Source: Mycolicibacterium canariasense (GTDB taxonomy: Bacteria > Actinomycetota > Actinomycetes > Mycobacteriales > Mycobacteriaceae). Taken from it: 64,000 nt of DNA. The stretch spans positions 310,001 through 374,000 of the forward strand of contig NZ_LQOL01000049.1 of NCBI RefSeq assembly GCF_002101555.1, read 5' to 3'. The notes beneath the pieces are model-generated. The model was given only the letters and a program-made list of their open reading frames with translations, was not told where the DNA came from and did no database searches. Below are positions 27,315 to 38,858 of this stretch, piece by piece. How positions within the stretch are numbered: position 1 is the first letter of the stretch; every line of letters begins with the position of its first letter. The position numbers were made by a program, and so were the translations under genes.

Positions 27315-29214
27315 CATACCAATCCAGCAGATCGGGATTGTCGACGGCGCTGCGTTCCACCACCCGAGCCGCGTCCGCTCCCTGGAACAGCTTCTTGACG
27401 GGCACTTCGAGTTTCTTGCCGGTCCGGGTGTGTGGAATACCGGGAGCCACGATGATCTCGTCGGGTACATGCCGGGGCGACACCTCCGAGCGGATGGTCT
27501 CGTTCACCTTGCGCACCAGGGCATCGTCGAGGCCGGCACCCTCGGCGAGCACCACGAACAGCGGCATCCAGTAGCCGCCATCGGGTTGCTCCACACCGAT
27601 CACCAGGGCTTCGGCGATCTCGGGCAGCCGCTCCACCGACTGATAGATGTCGGCACTGCCCATCCGGATGCCGTGCCGATTGAGCGTGGAATCCGACCGG
27701 CCGTGCACGATGACGCTGCCGTGGTCGGTGATGGTGATCCAGTCGCCATGTCGCCACACCCCGGGATACATCGTGAAATAGGCGTCGCGGTACCTGCTGC
27801 CGTCCGGGTCGTTCCAGAACGCCACCGGCATGGACGGCAGGGGTTTGGTGACCACCAGCTCCCCCACCTCTCCGCGCACCGACCGGCCGGCTTCGTCCCA
27901 CGCGTCCAGCGCCACCCCCAGATACGGCGCGGACAGCTCGCCCGGCCACACCGGCACCGTCGGGACGCCGCCGGCGAACGCCGACACCACGTCGGTGCCA
28001 CCGCTGATCGAGGCCACCTGGACCCGCTCACCCACGTTGTCGCGCAACCACAATGACGTCGACGGCGGCAGGGAAGAACCGGTGATGCCCACGGTGCGCA
28101 ACGCGGACAGATCATGATCGGTGCGCGGTACCGCCGCGGCCTTGGCGCAGCCGAGCACATACCCGGGGCTGGTGCCCAGCACGGTGACCCCGAGCCGGGC
28201 GGCGATCTGCCACAACGCATCCGGTGCAGGATGCGCCGGACTGCCGTCATAACAGACGATGGTGGCGCCGGCCAACAGGCCGGCGACCTGGAAGTTCCAC
28301 ATCATCCAGCTGGGGCTGGTGAACCAGAGGAAGGTGTCTTCGGGGCCGATATCACTCTGCAGGGCAACGGCTTTGAGGTGCTCGACGAGCACCCCACCGT
28401 GCCCGTGGATGATGCCCTTGGGCAAGCCGGTCGTTCCGGAGGAGAACAGGATCCACAGCGGATGGTCGAAGTCCACGGCGGTGGTCTCCAGCTCGTCGGC
28501 GCCCGGCGCGCTGGCCTGCGCCCAGTCCAGGCACCCGGCGGGCACCGGGGCCAACCGCGATACGGCCACGGTCGCCTTGAGACCGGGCAGGCCGGCCCGC
28601 AGCTCGGCCACATCGGCACTCTTGTCGTGCACCTTGCCGCCGAACCGGTAACCGTCGGCCGTCACCAGCACCACCGGCTCCAGCTGGCCCAGCCGGTCCA
28701 GTGCGGCCTTGGCCGAGTAGTCCTGGCCGCACGCACTCCATACCGCCCCGATGCTGGCCGCGCCCAGGAAGGCGATGACGGCCTCGGCGATATTGGGCAG
28801 ATACCCGGCCACCCGTTCGCCGGGGCGGACACCCAGGCCGCGCAGAGTCGCCGCGAAGGCGGCGGTGCGGCCCAGCAACTCGGTCCAGGACAGTTCGACG
28901 TCGGGGGCGTCCTCGCCGATACACAGGATGGCCGGCCGGTCGGTGCGCGCCTGCCGGGCGATCTGGTCGACGTAGTTCAGCGTGGTGCCCGGGAACCACT
29001 GCGCGCCGGGCATATCGGAGCCCGCCAGCACCTCGCCGGCGATATCGCCCAGCTCGAAGTACCGCCAGAGCGTGCCCCAGAACTCAGCGGGCTCGTCGAC
29101 CGACCACTGCCACAGCGCGGGATAATCGCGGGGCCGGCCGGCGAACCGCGCGAAATCGGTGATCCGGGCGGCCTCGATGCCGGCCGGCGTCGGTTCCCAC
29201 TGCGGCGTCGTCAC
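27295..29214 (-). CDS. Acetoacetyl-CoA synthetase
   Basis: 639 residues from a GTG reading Met-Thr-Thr-Pro-Gln-Trp-Glu-Pro. ANL-family adenylation enzyme: Phe-Ser-Ser-Gly-Thr-Thr-Gly-Leu-Pro-Lys-Gly-Ile phosphate loop, Ser-Gly-Gly-Thr-Asp, His-Gly-Asp-Trp and the C-terminal Gly-Arg-Ser-Asp-Ser-Thr-Leu-Asn-Arg-His-Gly-Ile-Arg-Met-Gly with late Arg-Thr-Gly-Lys-Lys. Length and the Asn-Arg-His-Gly-Ile-Arg-Met-Gly motif fit acetoacetyl-CoA synthetase better than acetyl-CoA synthetase. It would activate the acetoacetate made by the dehydrogenase gene just upstream in the same operon. Confidence 0.88.
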   Translation of the reverse strand: MTTPQWEPTPAGIEAARITDFARFAGRPRDYPALWQWSVDEPAEFWGTLWRYFELGDIAGEVLAGSDMPGAQWFPGTTLNYVDQIARQARTDRPAILCIGEDAPDVELSWTELLGRTAAFAATLRGLGVRPGERVAGYLPNIAEAVIAFLGAASIGAVWSACGQDYSAKAALDRLGQLEPVVLVTADGYRFGGKVHDKSADVAELRAGLPGLKATVAVSRLAPVPAGCLDWAQASAPGADELETTAVDFDHPLWILFSSGTTGLPKGIIHGHGGVLVEHLKAVALQSDIGPEDTFLWFTSPSWMMWNFQVAGLLAGATIVCYDGSPAHPAPDALWQIAARLGVTVLGTSPGYVLGCAKAAAVPRTDHDLSALRTVGITGSSLPPSTSLWLRDNVGERVQVASISGGTDVVSAFAGGVPTVPVWPGELSAPYLGVALDAWDEAGRSVRGEVGELVVTKPLPSMPVAFWNDPDGSRYRDAYFTMYPGVWRHGDWITITDHGSVIVHGRSDSTLNRHGIRMGSADIYQSVERLPEIAEALVIGVEQPDGGYWMPLFVVLAEGAGLDDALVRKVNETIRSEVSPRHVPDEIIVAPGIPHTRTGKKLEVPVKKLFQGADAARVVERSAVDNPDLLDWYVTQRRT

Positions 29215-29249
29215 ATGGGCGAGCCTATGACACGCGGGCGTCGCTCCGG

Positions 29250-29996
29250 TTACCGTGCGCTCCATCCGCCGTCCATGGTGTAGGACGCCCCGGTCACCAT
29301 GCCGGCGCTCGGTGAGGCCAGCCACGCCACCAGATCGGCCACCTCCGCCGGCTCCACCAGGCGTTTGATGGCGCTCTCCTTCAGCAGGATCTGCTCGAGC
29401 ACCTGTCGTTCGTCCACTCCGTGCGTGCGGGCCTGATCGGCGATCTGCTTGTCCACCAAGGCGGTACGCACGTAGCCGGGGTTGACGCAGTTGCTCGTGA
29501 CGCCGTGCGGGCCACCTTCGAGCGCGGTGACCTTGGACAGCCCCTCCAGCGCGTGCTTGGCCGTCACATAGGCCACCTTGTACTCCGAGGCACGCAGCCC
29601 GTGCACCGACGACAGGTTGATCACCCTGCCGAATCCGTTGGCGTACATGTGCGGCAGCGCGGCGCGGACGAGCAGGAACGGCACCTCGGCCATCAGGGTG
29701 AGGATGGCGCGGAAATCCGCCGGTGCGAAATCCTGGATCGGCGCCACCCGTTGTACCCCGGCATTGTTGACCAGGATGTCGGTCTGCAGCCGCAGGTCTT
29801 CCAGGGCGGCCACGTCCAGCAGATCCACGCCCCAGGCCGTCCCGCCGATCTCACGGGCCAGTTCGGCGGCGCCCTCGCCATCGCGGTCGGCGACGGTGAC
29901 ATGCGCCCCACGGGCCGCGAGCGCACGCGCACACGCCGCGCCGATACCGCTCGCTCCGCCGGTGACCAGAGCGGTGCGCCCGGTCAGATCGCTCAC
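29250..29996 (-). CDS. 3-hydroxybutyrate dehydrogenase (SDR)
   Basis: 248 residues. Cofactor loop Thr-Gly-Gly-Ala-Ser-Gly-Ile-Gly, Asn-Asn-Ala-Gly-Val-Gln, catalytic Ser in Asn-Leu-Ser-Ser-Val-His-Gly and Tyr-Val-Thr-Ala-Lys. The Val-Asn-Asn-Ala-Gly-Val-Gln and Asn-Cys-Val-Asn-Pro-Gly-Tyr-Val-Arg-Thr segments are typical of D-3-hydroxybutyrate dehydrogenase. The GTG start overlaps the transporter stop (GTGA). Neighbours, a carboxylate-type transporter and acetoacetyl-CoA synthetase, support oxidation of imported 3-hydroxybutyrate to acetoacetate. Confidence 0.82.
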   Translation of the reverse strand: MSDLTGRTALVTGGASGIGAACARALAARGAHVTVADRDGEGAAELAREIGGTAWGVDLLDVAALEDLRLQTDILVNNAGVQRVAPIQDFAPADFRAILTLMAEVPFLLVRAALPHMYANGFGRVINLSSVHGLRASEYKVAYVTAKHALEGLSKVTALEGGPHGVTSNCVNPGYVRTALVDKQIADQARTHGVDERQVLEQILLKESAIKRLVEPAEVADLVAWLASPSAGMVTGASYTMDGGWSAR

Positions 29997-31336
29997 GCGG
30001 CAACCGCTTTCGCATCGGCGCGATCCACCTCGGCCAGGTCGATGCCCTTGGTCTCCCTGGCGAAGTACACGGCCACCAGGGTGATCGCCGCGGCGCCGGC
30101 GAGGTAGATGGCGATCGGCACCGAGGACCCATAGGTCTTGAGCAGCCACACCGCGATGATCGGGGCCAGCGAGCCGGCGACGATCGAGGTGACCTGATAA
30201 CCCAGGGAGACACCGGAGTACCGCATCCGGGTCGGGAACATCTCGGACATGATGGCGGGTTGCGGCGCGTACATGAAGGCATGGATCACCAGGCCCAACG
30301 TGATCGCCACGACCACGGGTAGGAACCTGCCGCTGTCCATCATCGGATAGGCAAAGAAGCCCCAGCAGGCCGCCCCGACGGCTCCCGCGAAATACACCGG
30401 GCGCCGGCCGTACCGGTCCGAGAGCGCGCCCACGGTGGGAATCACGGCGAAGTGCACCGCGTGGGCGGCCAGCAACCACCACAGGATGTCGCTGGTGTTG
30501 GCGTGGACGTGCTCCTTCAGATAGGTGATCGAGAAGGTGACCACCAGGTAGTACATGATGTTCTCACCGAACCGCAGCCCCATCGCGGTGAAGACACCGC
30601 GCGGGTACCTCTTGAGTACCTCGATGGCACTGAACGAGCGGGCCTTGATCTCCTCGGCCTCCTGTTGAGCCGCAAGGAAGATCGGGGCGTCGGTGACCTT
30701 GGTACGGATGTAGTAGCCGACGAGCACCACCACGGCCGACAACCAGAACGCCACCCGCCAGCCCCACGACAGGAAGGCCGTGTCGGTCAGCGTGCCGTAG
30801 AGCACCAGCAGCACGACGGTGGCGAGCATATTGCCCGCCGGCACACCGGCCTGTGGCCAGCTGGCCCAGAATCCGCGGCTACGGGCGGGGCTGTGCTCGG
30901 CGACCAGCAGCACCGCGCCACCCCACTCGCCACCGACCGCGAAACCCTGGATGAAGCGCAGCGTCACCAGCAGGACCGGTGCGCCGTAACCGATCTGGGC
31001 GAAGGTCGGTAGGCAGCCCATCAGGAAGGTAGACAGGCCGACCAGGATCAGGCTGAACTGCAGCAGCTTCTTGCGGCCGAACTTGTCGCCGTAATGCCCG
31101 AACACGACGCCGCCGAGCGGCCGGGCCAGGAAGCCGATGGCGTACGTGGCGAACGCGGCCATGATGGCATCCAGGTCGTTGCCGCCCTGAGGGAAGAACA
31201 ACTTGTTGAACACCAGGGTGGCCGCGGTGCCGTACAGGAAGAACTCGTACCACTCCACGACGGTGCCCGCCATGGACGCGGTGACGACACGTTTGAGCCC
31301 GGTCGGCGTATACGGATTGTGATCGGCAGCACACAT
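29993..31336 (-). CDS. MFS transporter, metabolite:H+ symporter (MHS) family
   Basis: 447 residues with 12 predicted membrane segments. Signature loop Gly-His-Tyr-Gly-Asp-Lys-Phe-Gly-Arg-Lys-Lys between helices 2 and 3, Val-Val-Glu-Trp-Tyr-Glu-Phe-Phe-Leu-Tyr-Gly at the start of helix 1 and Arg-Phe-Ile-Gln-Gly-Phe-Ala-Val-Gly-Gly-Glu-Trp-Gly in helix 4, all MHS features (KgtP, ShiA, ProP relatives). These import organic acids or betaines with protons. First gene of transporter-dehydrogenase-synthetase, so 3-hydroxybutyrate or acetoacetate is the likely cargo. Confidence 0.85.
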   Translation of the reverse strand: MCAADHNPYTPTGLKRVVTASMAGTVVEWYEFFLYGTAATLVFNKLFFPQGGNDLDAIMAAFATYAIGFLARPLGGVVFGHYGDKFGRKKLLQFSLILVGLSTFLMGCLPTFAQIGYGAPVLLVTLRFIQGFAVGGEWGGAVLLVAEHSPARSRGFWASWPQAGVPAGNMLATVVLLVLYGTLTDTAFLSWGWRVAFWLSAVVVLVGYYIRTKVTDAPIFLAAQQEAEEIKARSFSAIEVLKRYPRGVFTAMGLRFGENIMYYLVVTFSITYLKEHVHANTSDILWWLLAAHAVHFAVIPTVGALSDRYGRRPVYFAGAVGAACWGFFAYPMMDSGRFLPVVVAITLGLVIHAFMYAPQPAIMSEMFPTRMRYSGVSLGYQVTSIVAGSLAPIIAVWLLKTYGSSVPIAIYLAGAAAITLVAVYFARETKGIDLAEVDRADAKAVAA

Positions 31337-31393
31337 GGTGGCGAGTATTCATGCACGCAGAGACGGGCACAATGCCCATATCCGCAGGGCGGG

Positions 31394-31409
31394 TCTGCAA
31401 ATATGCAGA
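31394..31409. promoter_or_regulatory. Candidate LysR operator (inverted repeat)
   Basis: TCTGCAAATATGCAGA, a 6-base inverted repeat with 4-base spacer, ends one base before the LysR start codon and lies in the 74-base divergent region with the transporter gene. The position suits autorepression and control of the divergent operon. Confidence 0.5.
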
Positions 31410-31410
31410 T

Positions 31411-32310
31411 ATGACCGCGCCGAGCGCCGACGACATGCTGATCCTGCTGGCCGTCGGCCGCACCGGGCGCTATGTCACCGCGGCCGAGCAGCTGGGCATC
31501 AACCACACCACCATCTCCCGGCGTATCGCCGCGCTCGAACAAGCCATCGGAGCGCGGGTACTGGTGCGGGTCGGCGACACCTGGGAACTCACCGACCGCG
31601 GTCGTGAGGTCCTCGCCGCCGCCGAAGCCGTCGAAGCGGCGGTGCACTCGGTCGGCGGCGGACCGGACCGCTCACCCAGCCTCGCCGGCGTGGTGCGCAT
31701 CTCGGCGACCGACGGATTCAGCGCCTATATCGCGGCGCCGGCCGCCGCGCAGGTGCAGCGCCGGCATCCCGACGTGGCCGTCGAGATCGTCGCCACCACC
31801 CGGCGGGCCAGCCTGCAGCGCTCCAGCGTCGACATCGAGATCGTGGTCGGCGAACCCACCGTCCGCCGCGCGCTGCCGATCCGGCTCGGCGACTACTGCC
31901 TGGGTCTGTACGGTTCGCGGTCCTACCTCGCCGCCCACGGCACACCGGCCTCGGCCGACGAACTGGCCGAACACCCACTGGTCTATTTCATCGATTCGAT
32001 GCTGCAGGTGGACGACCTGGACCTGGCCACCAACTTCGCGCCGGCCATGCGCGAATCGGTCTCCTCGACGAACGTCTTCGTCCACGTCGAGGCGACGCGG
32101 GCCGCCGCCGGGCTGGGCCTGCTGCCGTGCTTCATGGCCGACCGCTGGCCCGACCTGGTCCGGGTGCTGCCCGACACCATCTCCGCGCGCCTGACCTACT
32201 GGCTGGTCACCAGGGCCGAAACCCTGCGCAGGCCCGAGGTATCCGCCGTGGTGGAGGCACTGCGCGAACAGGTGACAGCCCAGCGCGACGTCCTGCTGGG
32301 TGCGCGGTGA
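31411..32310 (+). CDS. LysR-family transcriptional regulator
   Basis: 299 residues. N-terminal helix-turn-helix: Tyr-Val-Thr-Ala-Ala-Glu-Gln-Leu-Gly-Ile-Asn-His-Thr-Thr-Ile-Ser-Arg-Arg-Ile (about 20-38), then Glu-Leu-Thr-Asp-Arg-Gly; C-terminal periplasmic-binding-like effector domain. I chose the ATG at 31411 because the domain begins there and the upstream codons fall within the palindrome. Divergent from the transporter / 3-hydroxybutyrate dehydrogenase / acetoacetyl-CoA synthetase operon, which it most probably controls. Confidence 0.85.
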   Translation: MTAPSADDMLILLAVGRTGRYVTAAEQLGINHTTISRRIAALEQAIGARVLVRVGDTWELTDRGREVLAAAEAVEAAVHSVGGGPDRSPSLAGVVRISATDGFSAYIAAPAAAQVQRRHPDVAVEIVATTRRASLQRSSVDIEIVVGEPTVRRALPIRLGDYCLGLYGSRSYLAAHGTPASADELAEHPLVYFIDSMLQVDDLDLATNFAPAMRESVSSTNVFVHVEATRAAAGLGLLPCFMADRWPDLVRVLPDTISARLTYWLVTRAETLRRPEVSAVVEALREQVTAQRDVLLGAR

Positions 32311-32441
32311 GCAGTTGACCGCGATCGTCGAGCATCCCCGGGTTCGCCGGAGCGCACTGCGGGGTGGCCGCCACCGTCATCGACTTCGCGGGAACACATA
32401 TCGGCAACTGACGGCGTTCCGGGATGGCATCCTGTAGCGCG

Positions 32442-33428
32442 ATGGCATTGAGCAAGAGTGCACAACGCACGTTGGTGAAGTTGTTGGCCGCCGCGGCCTT
32501 GGTCGCCACCGTGCTCGGCGGTTTCGCCGCGTGTCTGTTCACGGTGGGCATGCCGGGTAAGCAGACCGCCGCACCGAAGAGCGGCCCGGCGCTCGACGGC
32601 ACATTCAAGGTCGATATCGGCCCGACCGCCACGCCGGACGGAAAACCGGTGCCCGGCACCGCGCGCACCGAGACGTGGGTGGCGCGCTCGGTATGTCACG
32701 ACGGCGGCGGTTGCGTCGCCACGGTGGCCGTCGTCGACCCGCGCAAGCCCGGCGAGCCGGCCCGGGACACCCTGGTGTTCGACTACGTCGGCGGCGACTG
32801 GCTGATGGTCCGCGAGGCGCCGGACAAGTGCAAGGTCGGCGACGCCGACATCGACGTGCAGGGCTGGACCATCATGGAACTGCAGTCCCGGATCGATGGT
32901 TCACTTGGCGGTGAATACACCTGGGCCACCGCGCCGGCACTGTGCGCCAACAAACGGGCCATCAACCTGACGCCCACCCGCGGCACCGACAACAGCACCC
33001 AGCCGCCGGACCCGGCTACCCAGCCACCGCTGAAGACGTCGCGCGGTGCGGCACTGCGCGGTACCTACGTCTACACCCAGACCTACCCCGAGACCGGAGA
33101 GGTGTTCCCGTCACACACCTACGATGCGACGACGTTCTGCCTGCGCACCGGTGACCGGTGCGTCTCGCTGATGGCGAGCCCCGACACCCACAACCTGTTC
33201 GTGATGATCTACGGCGACGGGCATTTCACCGCCAACTTCCCCGACGGTGACGCGCACTGCACCGACGGGGTGGGCAAGGTGCGGCAGTCCTCGCGCGACG
33301 ACCTTCCGCTGCCGCAAGGCCCCCAGGACCCGCTGCTGGGGCTGGCGGGCAAGTCGTATCAGGACTACACCGGCGACTGCCCGGCGAAGGTGGAGCTCGA
33401 CGTCAAGCTGGAGCGCACCGGGGACTAG
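32442..33428 (+). CDS. Exported protein resembling the extracytoplasmic domain of some mycobacterial Ser/Thr kinases
   Basis: 328 residues. One N-terminal hydrophobic helix (about residues 10-35) acts as signal or anchor; there is an Ala-Ala-Cys but the lipobox is weak. The rest is two related beta-rich halves (about 50-180 and 210-328), each with paired cysteines. Motifs Asp-Gly-Thr-Phe-Lys-Val-Asp, Phe-Cys-Leu-Arg-Thr-Gly-Asp-Arg-Cys and Lys-Leu-Glu-Arg-Thr-Gly-Asp look, from memory, like the outer domain of PknF-type kinases, but no kinase domain is present. Function unknown. The 131 bases before it hold nothing I recognise. Monocistronic. Confidence 0.65.
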   Translation: MALSKSAQRTLVKLLAAAALVATVLGGFAACLFTVGMPGKQTAAPKSGPALDGTFKVDIGPTATPDGKPVPGTARTETWVARSVCHDGGGCVATVAVVDPRKPGEPARDTLVFDYVGGDWLMVREAPDKCKVGDADIDVQGWTIMELQSRIDGSLGGEYTWATAPALCANKRAINLTPTRGTDNSTQPPDPATQPPLKTSRGAALRGTYVYTQTYPETGEVFPSHTYDATTFCLRTGDRCVSLMASPDTHNLFVMIYGDGHFTANFPDGDAHCTDGVGKVRQSSRDDLPLPQGPQDPLLGLAGKSYQDYTGDCPAKVELDVKLERTGD

Positions 33429-33438
33429 TGCGAGTCCG

Positions 33439-34032
33439 TCACAACCAGGTGTCCGAGGTCGTCGTGGTGAGGAACGCCTCCAGATCGTCCCGCCACTGCG
33501 CCGGGGTGTTCTTGTCCGGTTCGATACCGGTGTATTCACCGCGGTAGAACAGGAGAGGGCGTGGTTTGATCCGCGACCCATGCTTCTCGCGCGAGCGCTC
33601 GTCGGCCGGTTCCGACATCGACTGGACCGCACCGAACACCACGAAATGGTCGCCGCCATCGACGACAGAGTGCACCGAACAGTCAATGTGCGCCAGCGAG
33701 CCGTCGATCACCGGAGAGCCGAGTTCGGATGGGCGCCAGTCGATTCCGGCGAACTTGTCCGGCGCCTTGGACCCGAACTGGGCCGACACGTGCTGCTGGT
33801 TCTCGTGCAGCACGTTGACACAGAACCGGCCACTGGCCTCGATGGCCTGCCAGGCCCGGGACTGCTTGGTGGGGCAGAACAGCACCAGGGGCGGATCGAG
33901 CGACAACGCTGCGAACGACTGACAGGCGAACCCGATCGGCACGTCGTCGAGCGTGGTCGTGATCACGGTGACACCGGTACAGAACTGGCCGAGCACATTA
34001 CGGAATGTGCGCGGATCGATCGGCTGAGCCAT
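33439..34032 (-). CDS. hsaB: Flavin reductase HsaB (3-HSA hydroxylase reductase component)
   Basis: 197 residues of the flavin-reductase-like fold: Gly-Gln-Phe-Cys-Thr-Gly-Val-Thr-Val-Ile-Thr-Thr, Ala-Cys-Gln-Ser-Phe-Ala-Ala-Leu-Ser, and Gly-Asp-His-Phe-Val-Val-Phe-Gly. It supplies reduced flavin to HsaA for hydroxylation of the phenolic secosteroid 3-HSA. Compared with recalled Rv3567c it carries about ten extra residues (Asp-Glu-Arg-Ser-Arg-Glu-Lys-His-Gly-Ser) before Lys-Pro-Arg-Pro-Leu-Leu. Last gene of hsaA-D-C-B; 7 bases after hsaC. Confidence 0.92.
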   Translation of the reverse strand: MAQPIDPRTFRNVLGQFCTGVTVITTTLDDVPIGFACQSFAALSLDPPLVLFCPTKQSRAWQAIEASGRFCVNVLHENQQHVSAQFGSKAPDKFAGIDWRPSELGSPVIDGSLAHIDCSVHSVVDGGDHFVVFGAVQSMSEPADERSREKHGSRIKPRPLLFYRGEYTGIEPDKNTPAQWRDDLEAFLTTTTSDTWL

Positions 34033-34039
34033 CGGGCCG

Positions 34040-37011
<2,972 letters not shown>

Positions 37012-37052
37012 TGAAATGCCTCCCGGATCGAGATCCACCACTAGACAGAGGT

Positions 37053-37066
37053 TAGAACACGTTACG
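37053..37066. promoter_or_regulatory. KstR operator proximal to hsaA
   Basis: TAGAACACGTTACG matches the recalled KstR consensus TnnAACnnGTTnnA except the final base. It lies 41 bases before the hsaA start, so it probably represses hsaADCB. Confidence 0.8.
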
Positions 37067-37120
37067 ATTTGTGTCGAGCAGGGCATTCTTTCAGCGGCTG
37101 GACCTGCGCAAGTTCGTTTT

Positions 37121-37134
37121 TGTAACATGTTCTA
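37121..37134. promoter_or_regulatory. KstR operator proximal to kshB
   Basis: TGTAACATGTTCTA matches TnnAACnnGTTnnA fully. It lies 28 bases before the kshB start and 54 bases from the hsaA-proximal site, so each divergent promoter appears to have its own operator. Confidence 0.82.
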
Positions 37135-37162
37135 GTTATTGGGCAACGGAAGGGGTCCCAGG

Positions 37163-38239
37163 GTGACCGATGAGCCGCTCGGCACGCAGATCGATGAGCC
37201 GCTCGGCGGCCATGTGCTCGAACTGCAGGTGGCCCGGGTCGTCGAGGAGACCGCGGACGCGCGTTCACTGGTGTTTACGGTGCCCGAAGGCAGCACGATC
37301 CCGACCGACCGGTTGCGCTACTCCCCCGGCCAGTTCCTCACCCTGCGCGTGCCCAGTGAGCGCACCGGCTCGGTGGCCCGCTGCTATTCGCTGTCCAGTT
37401 CGCCGTCCACCGACGACCAGCTGACCGTCACCGTCAAGCGCACCGCCGATGGCTACGCGTCGAACTGGTTGTGCGACAACGCTCACCCCGGCATGCGTAT
37501 GCACGTGCTGGCCCCCTCGGGCACCTTCGTGCCCAAGACCTTGGACACCGATTTCCTGCTGCTGGCCGCCGGCAGCGGTATCACGCCGATGCTGGCCATC
37601 TGCAAATCCGCGCTGTCCGAAGGCAACGGGCGGGTGGTGCTGGTGTATGCCAACCGGGACGAGAACTCGGTGATCTTCGGCGCCACCCTGCGCGAGCTGT
37701 CGGCCAAGTATCCGGACCGGTTGACGGTGATCCATTGGCTGGAAACGGTGCAGGGCCTGCCCAGCGCGGCGACACTGGCCGCCCTGGCGGGCCCCTACGC
37801 CGGACACGACGCCTTCATCTGCGGGCCCGGCCCGTTCATGGCGGCCGCCGAGGAAGCCCTCAAGGCCGTGGGCGCCGACCGGATCCACATCGAGGTGTTC
37901 AAATCGCTGGACTCCGACCCGTTCGCTGCGGTCGTGATCCAAGAAGACGACAGCGACGAAGGACCGGCCACCGCCATCGTGACCCTCGACGGCACGACCC
38001 AGGAGGTCACCTGGCCGCGCCGGGCAAAGCTGCTCGACGTGCTGCTGGACAAGGGCCTGGACGCACCGTTCTCCTGCCGAGAGGGCCACTGCGGCGCCTG
38101 CGCCGTGCTCAAGAAGTCCGGTGATGTCGAGATGGAGATCAACGACGTGCTGGAACCGTCGGATCTGGAGGAGGGGCTGATCCTGGCCTGCCAGGCACTG
38201 CCCACCTCCGATTCCGTGGAAGTCACCTACGACGAATAG
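37163..38239 (+). CDS. kshB: 3-ketosteroid 9-alpha-hydroxylase reductase KshB
   Basis: 358 residues from a GTG with an AAGGGG site upstream. Order: FAD domain with Arg-Cys-Tyr-Ser-Leu-Ser-Ser, NAD domain with Gly-Ser-Gly-Ile-Thr-Pro-Met and Cys-Gly-Pro-Gly-Pro-Phe-Met, then a C-terminal plant-type [2Fe-2S] ferredoxin with Cys-Arg-Glu-Gly-His-Cys-Gly-Ala-Cys and a distant Cys near the end. KshB passes electrons from NADH to the oxygenase KshA, which opens ring B. KshA is not in the window. Matches Rv3571. Confidence 0.93.
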   Translation: MTDEPLGTQIDEPLGGHVLELQVARVVEETADARSLVFTVPEGSTIPTDRLRYSPGQFLTLRVPSERTGSVARCYSLSSSPSTDDQLTVTVKRTADGYASNWLCDNAHPGMRMHVLAPSGTFVPKTLDTDFLLLAAGSGITPMLAICKSALSEGNGRVVLVYANRDENSVIFGATLRELSAKYPDRLTVIHWLETVQGLPSAATLAALAGPYAGHDAFICGPGPFMAAAEEALKAVGADRIHIEVFKSLDSDPFAAVVIQEDDSDEGPATAIVTLDGTTQEVTWPRRAKLLDVLLDKGLDAPFSCREGHCGACAVLKKSGDVEMEINDVLEPSDLEEGLILACQALPTSDSVEVTYDE

Positions 38240-38276
38240 CGCCCGGGCTAACATTCGGCGGACCGGAGGGAGAGCC

Positions 38277-38858
38277 GTGAAGAAGTTTCTGGGAGCGCTC
38301 GCGGCCGCATGCTCGGTCGCCGCGCTCGGCGTTCTCGAGGCCCCGACGGCAGCCGCCGGGGTGAACACCGCCACCACGTCGATACCGACGCCGAACGGGA
38401 CCGTCGAAATGCACGTCACGGCCAATTGTGCGGGGCCGGAAGGGCGGTGTTTCTTCAACACCCAGGCCAACCTGCTGACCCCGGACGGACCCGTCGGATT
38501 GCCCGGCGACACCTGGGCCCGGCAGACCATCACCATCCGCAGCACCAACCGCGACGTCTACCAGAACGCGTGGTACAGCGCACCGGCCGGGATGCCCCGC
38601 GAACTCAAGGGCGCCAACCACGACAACGTGCTGTCCAAGGCGTACAAGTCCATCTCCGACTACCAGGTCTCGGTGACCTATTTCGGCGGTGGACCGATGG
38701 AACGCTTTGCCGTGGATGGTGATTCGGTGCAAACGGACTGGCAGACGGGACAGCCGAACCTGAAGGGCGGCTTCATCGCCTGCTCCGACATCCAGGTGGT
38801 GTTCGGCGGGGTGAACGTGACCACCCCGAGCGCCTGCGCACAGACCACCGTCAGCTGA
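38277..38858 (+). CDS. Conserved exported mycobacterial protein (Rv3572-like)
   Basis: 193 residues from a GTG with a GGAGGGA ribosome site. A classical signal peptide ends at Ala-Pro-Thr-Ala-Ala-Ala-Gly (about residue 27). The mature protein is beta-rich with four cysteines that could form two disulfides (Asn-Cys-Ala-Gly, Arg-Cys-Phe-Phe, Ala-Cys-Ser-Asp, Ala-Cys-Ala-Gln). It follows kshB by 37 bases, as Rv3572 follows Rv3571, so it may be co-transcribed and KstR-controlled. Function unknown. Confidence 0.75.
   Translation: MKKFLGALAAACSVAALGVLEAPTAAAGVNTATTSIPTPNGTVEMHVTANCAGPEGRCFFNTQANLLTPDGPVGLPGDTWARQTITIRSTNRDVYQNAWYSAPAGMPRELKGANHDNVLSKAYKSISDYQVSVTYFGGGPMERFAVDGDSVQTDWQTGQPNLKGGFIACSDIQVVFGGVNVTTPSACAQTTVS

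Noticed and set aside
32311..32441. A 31-codon frame ending at 32411 as a gene remnant
   Set aside because: Too short, no start codon or ribosome site, and no recognised family.
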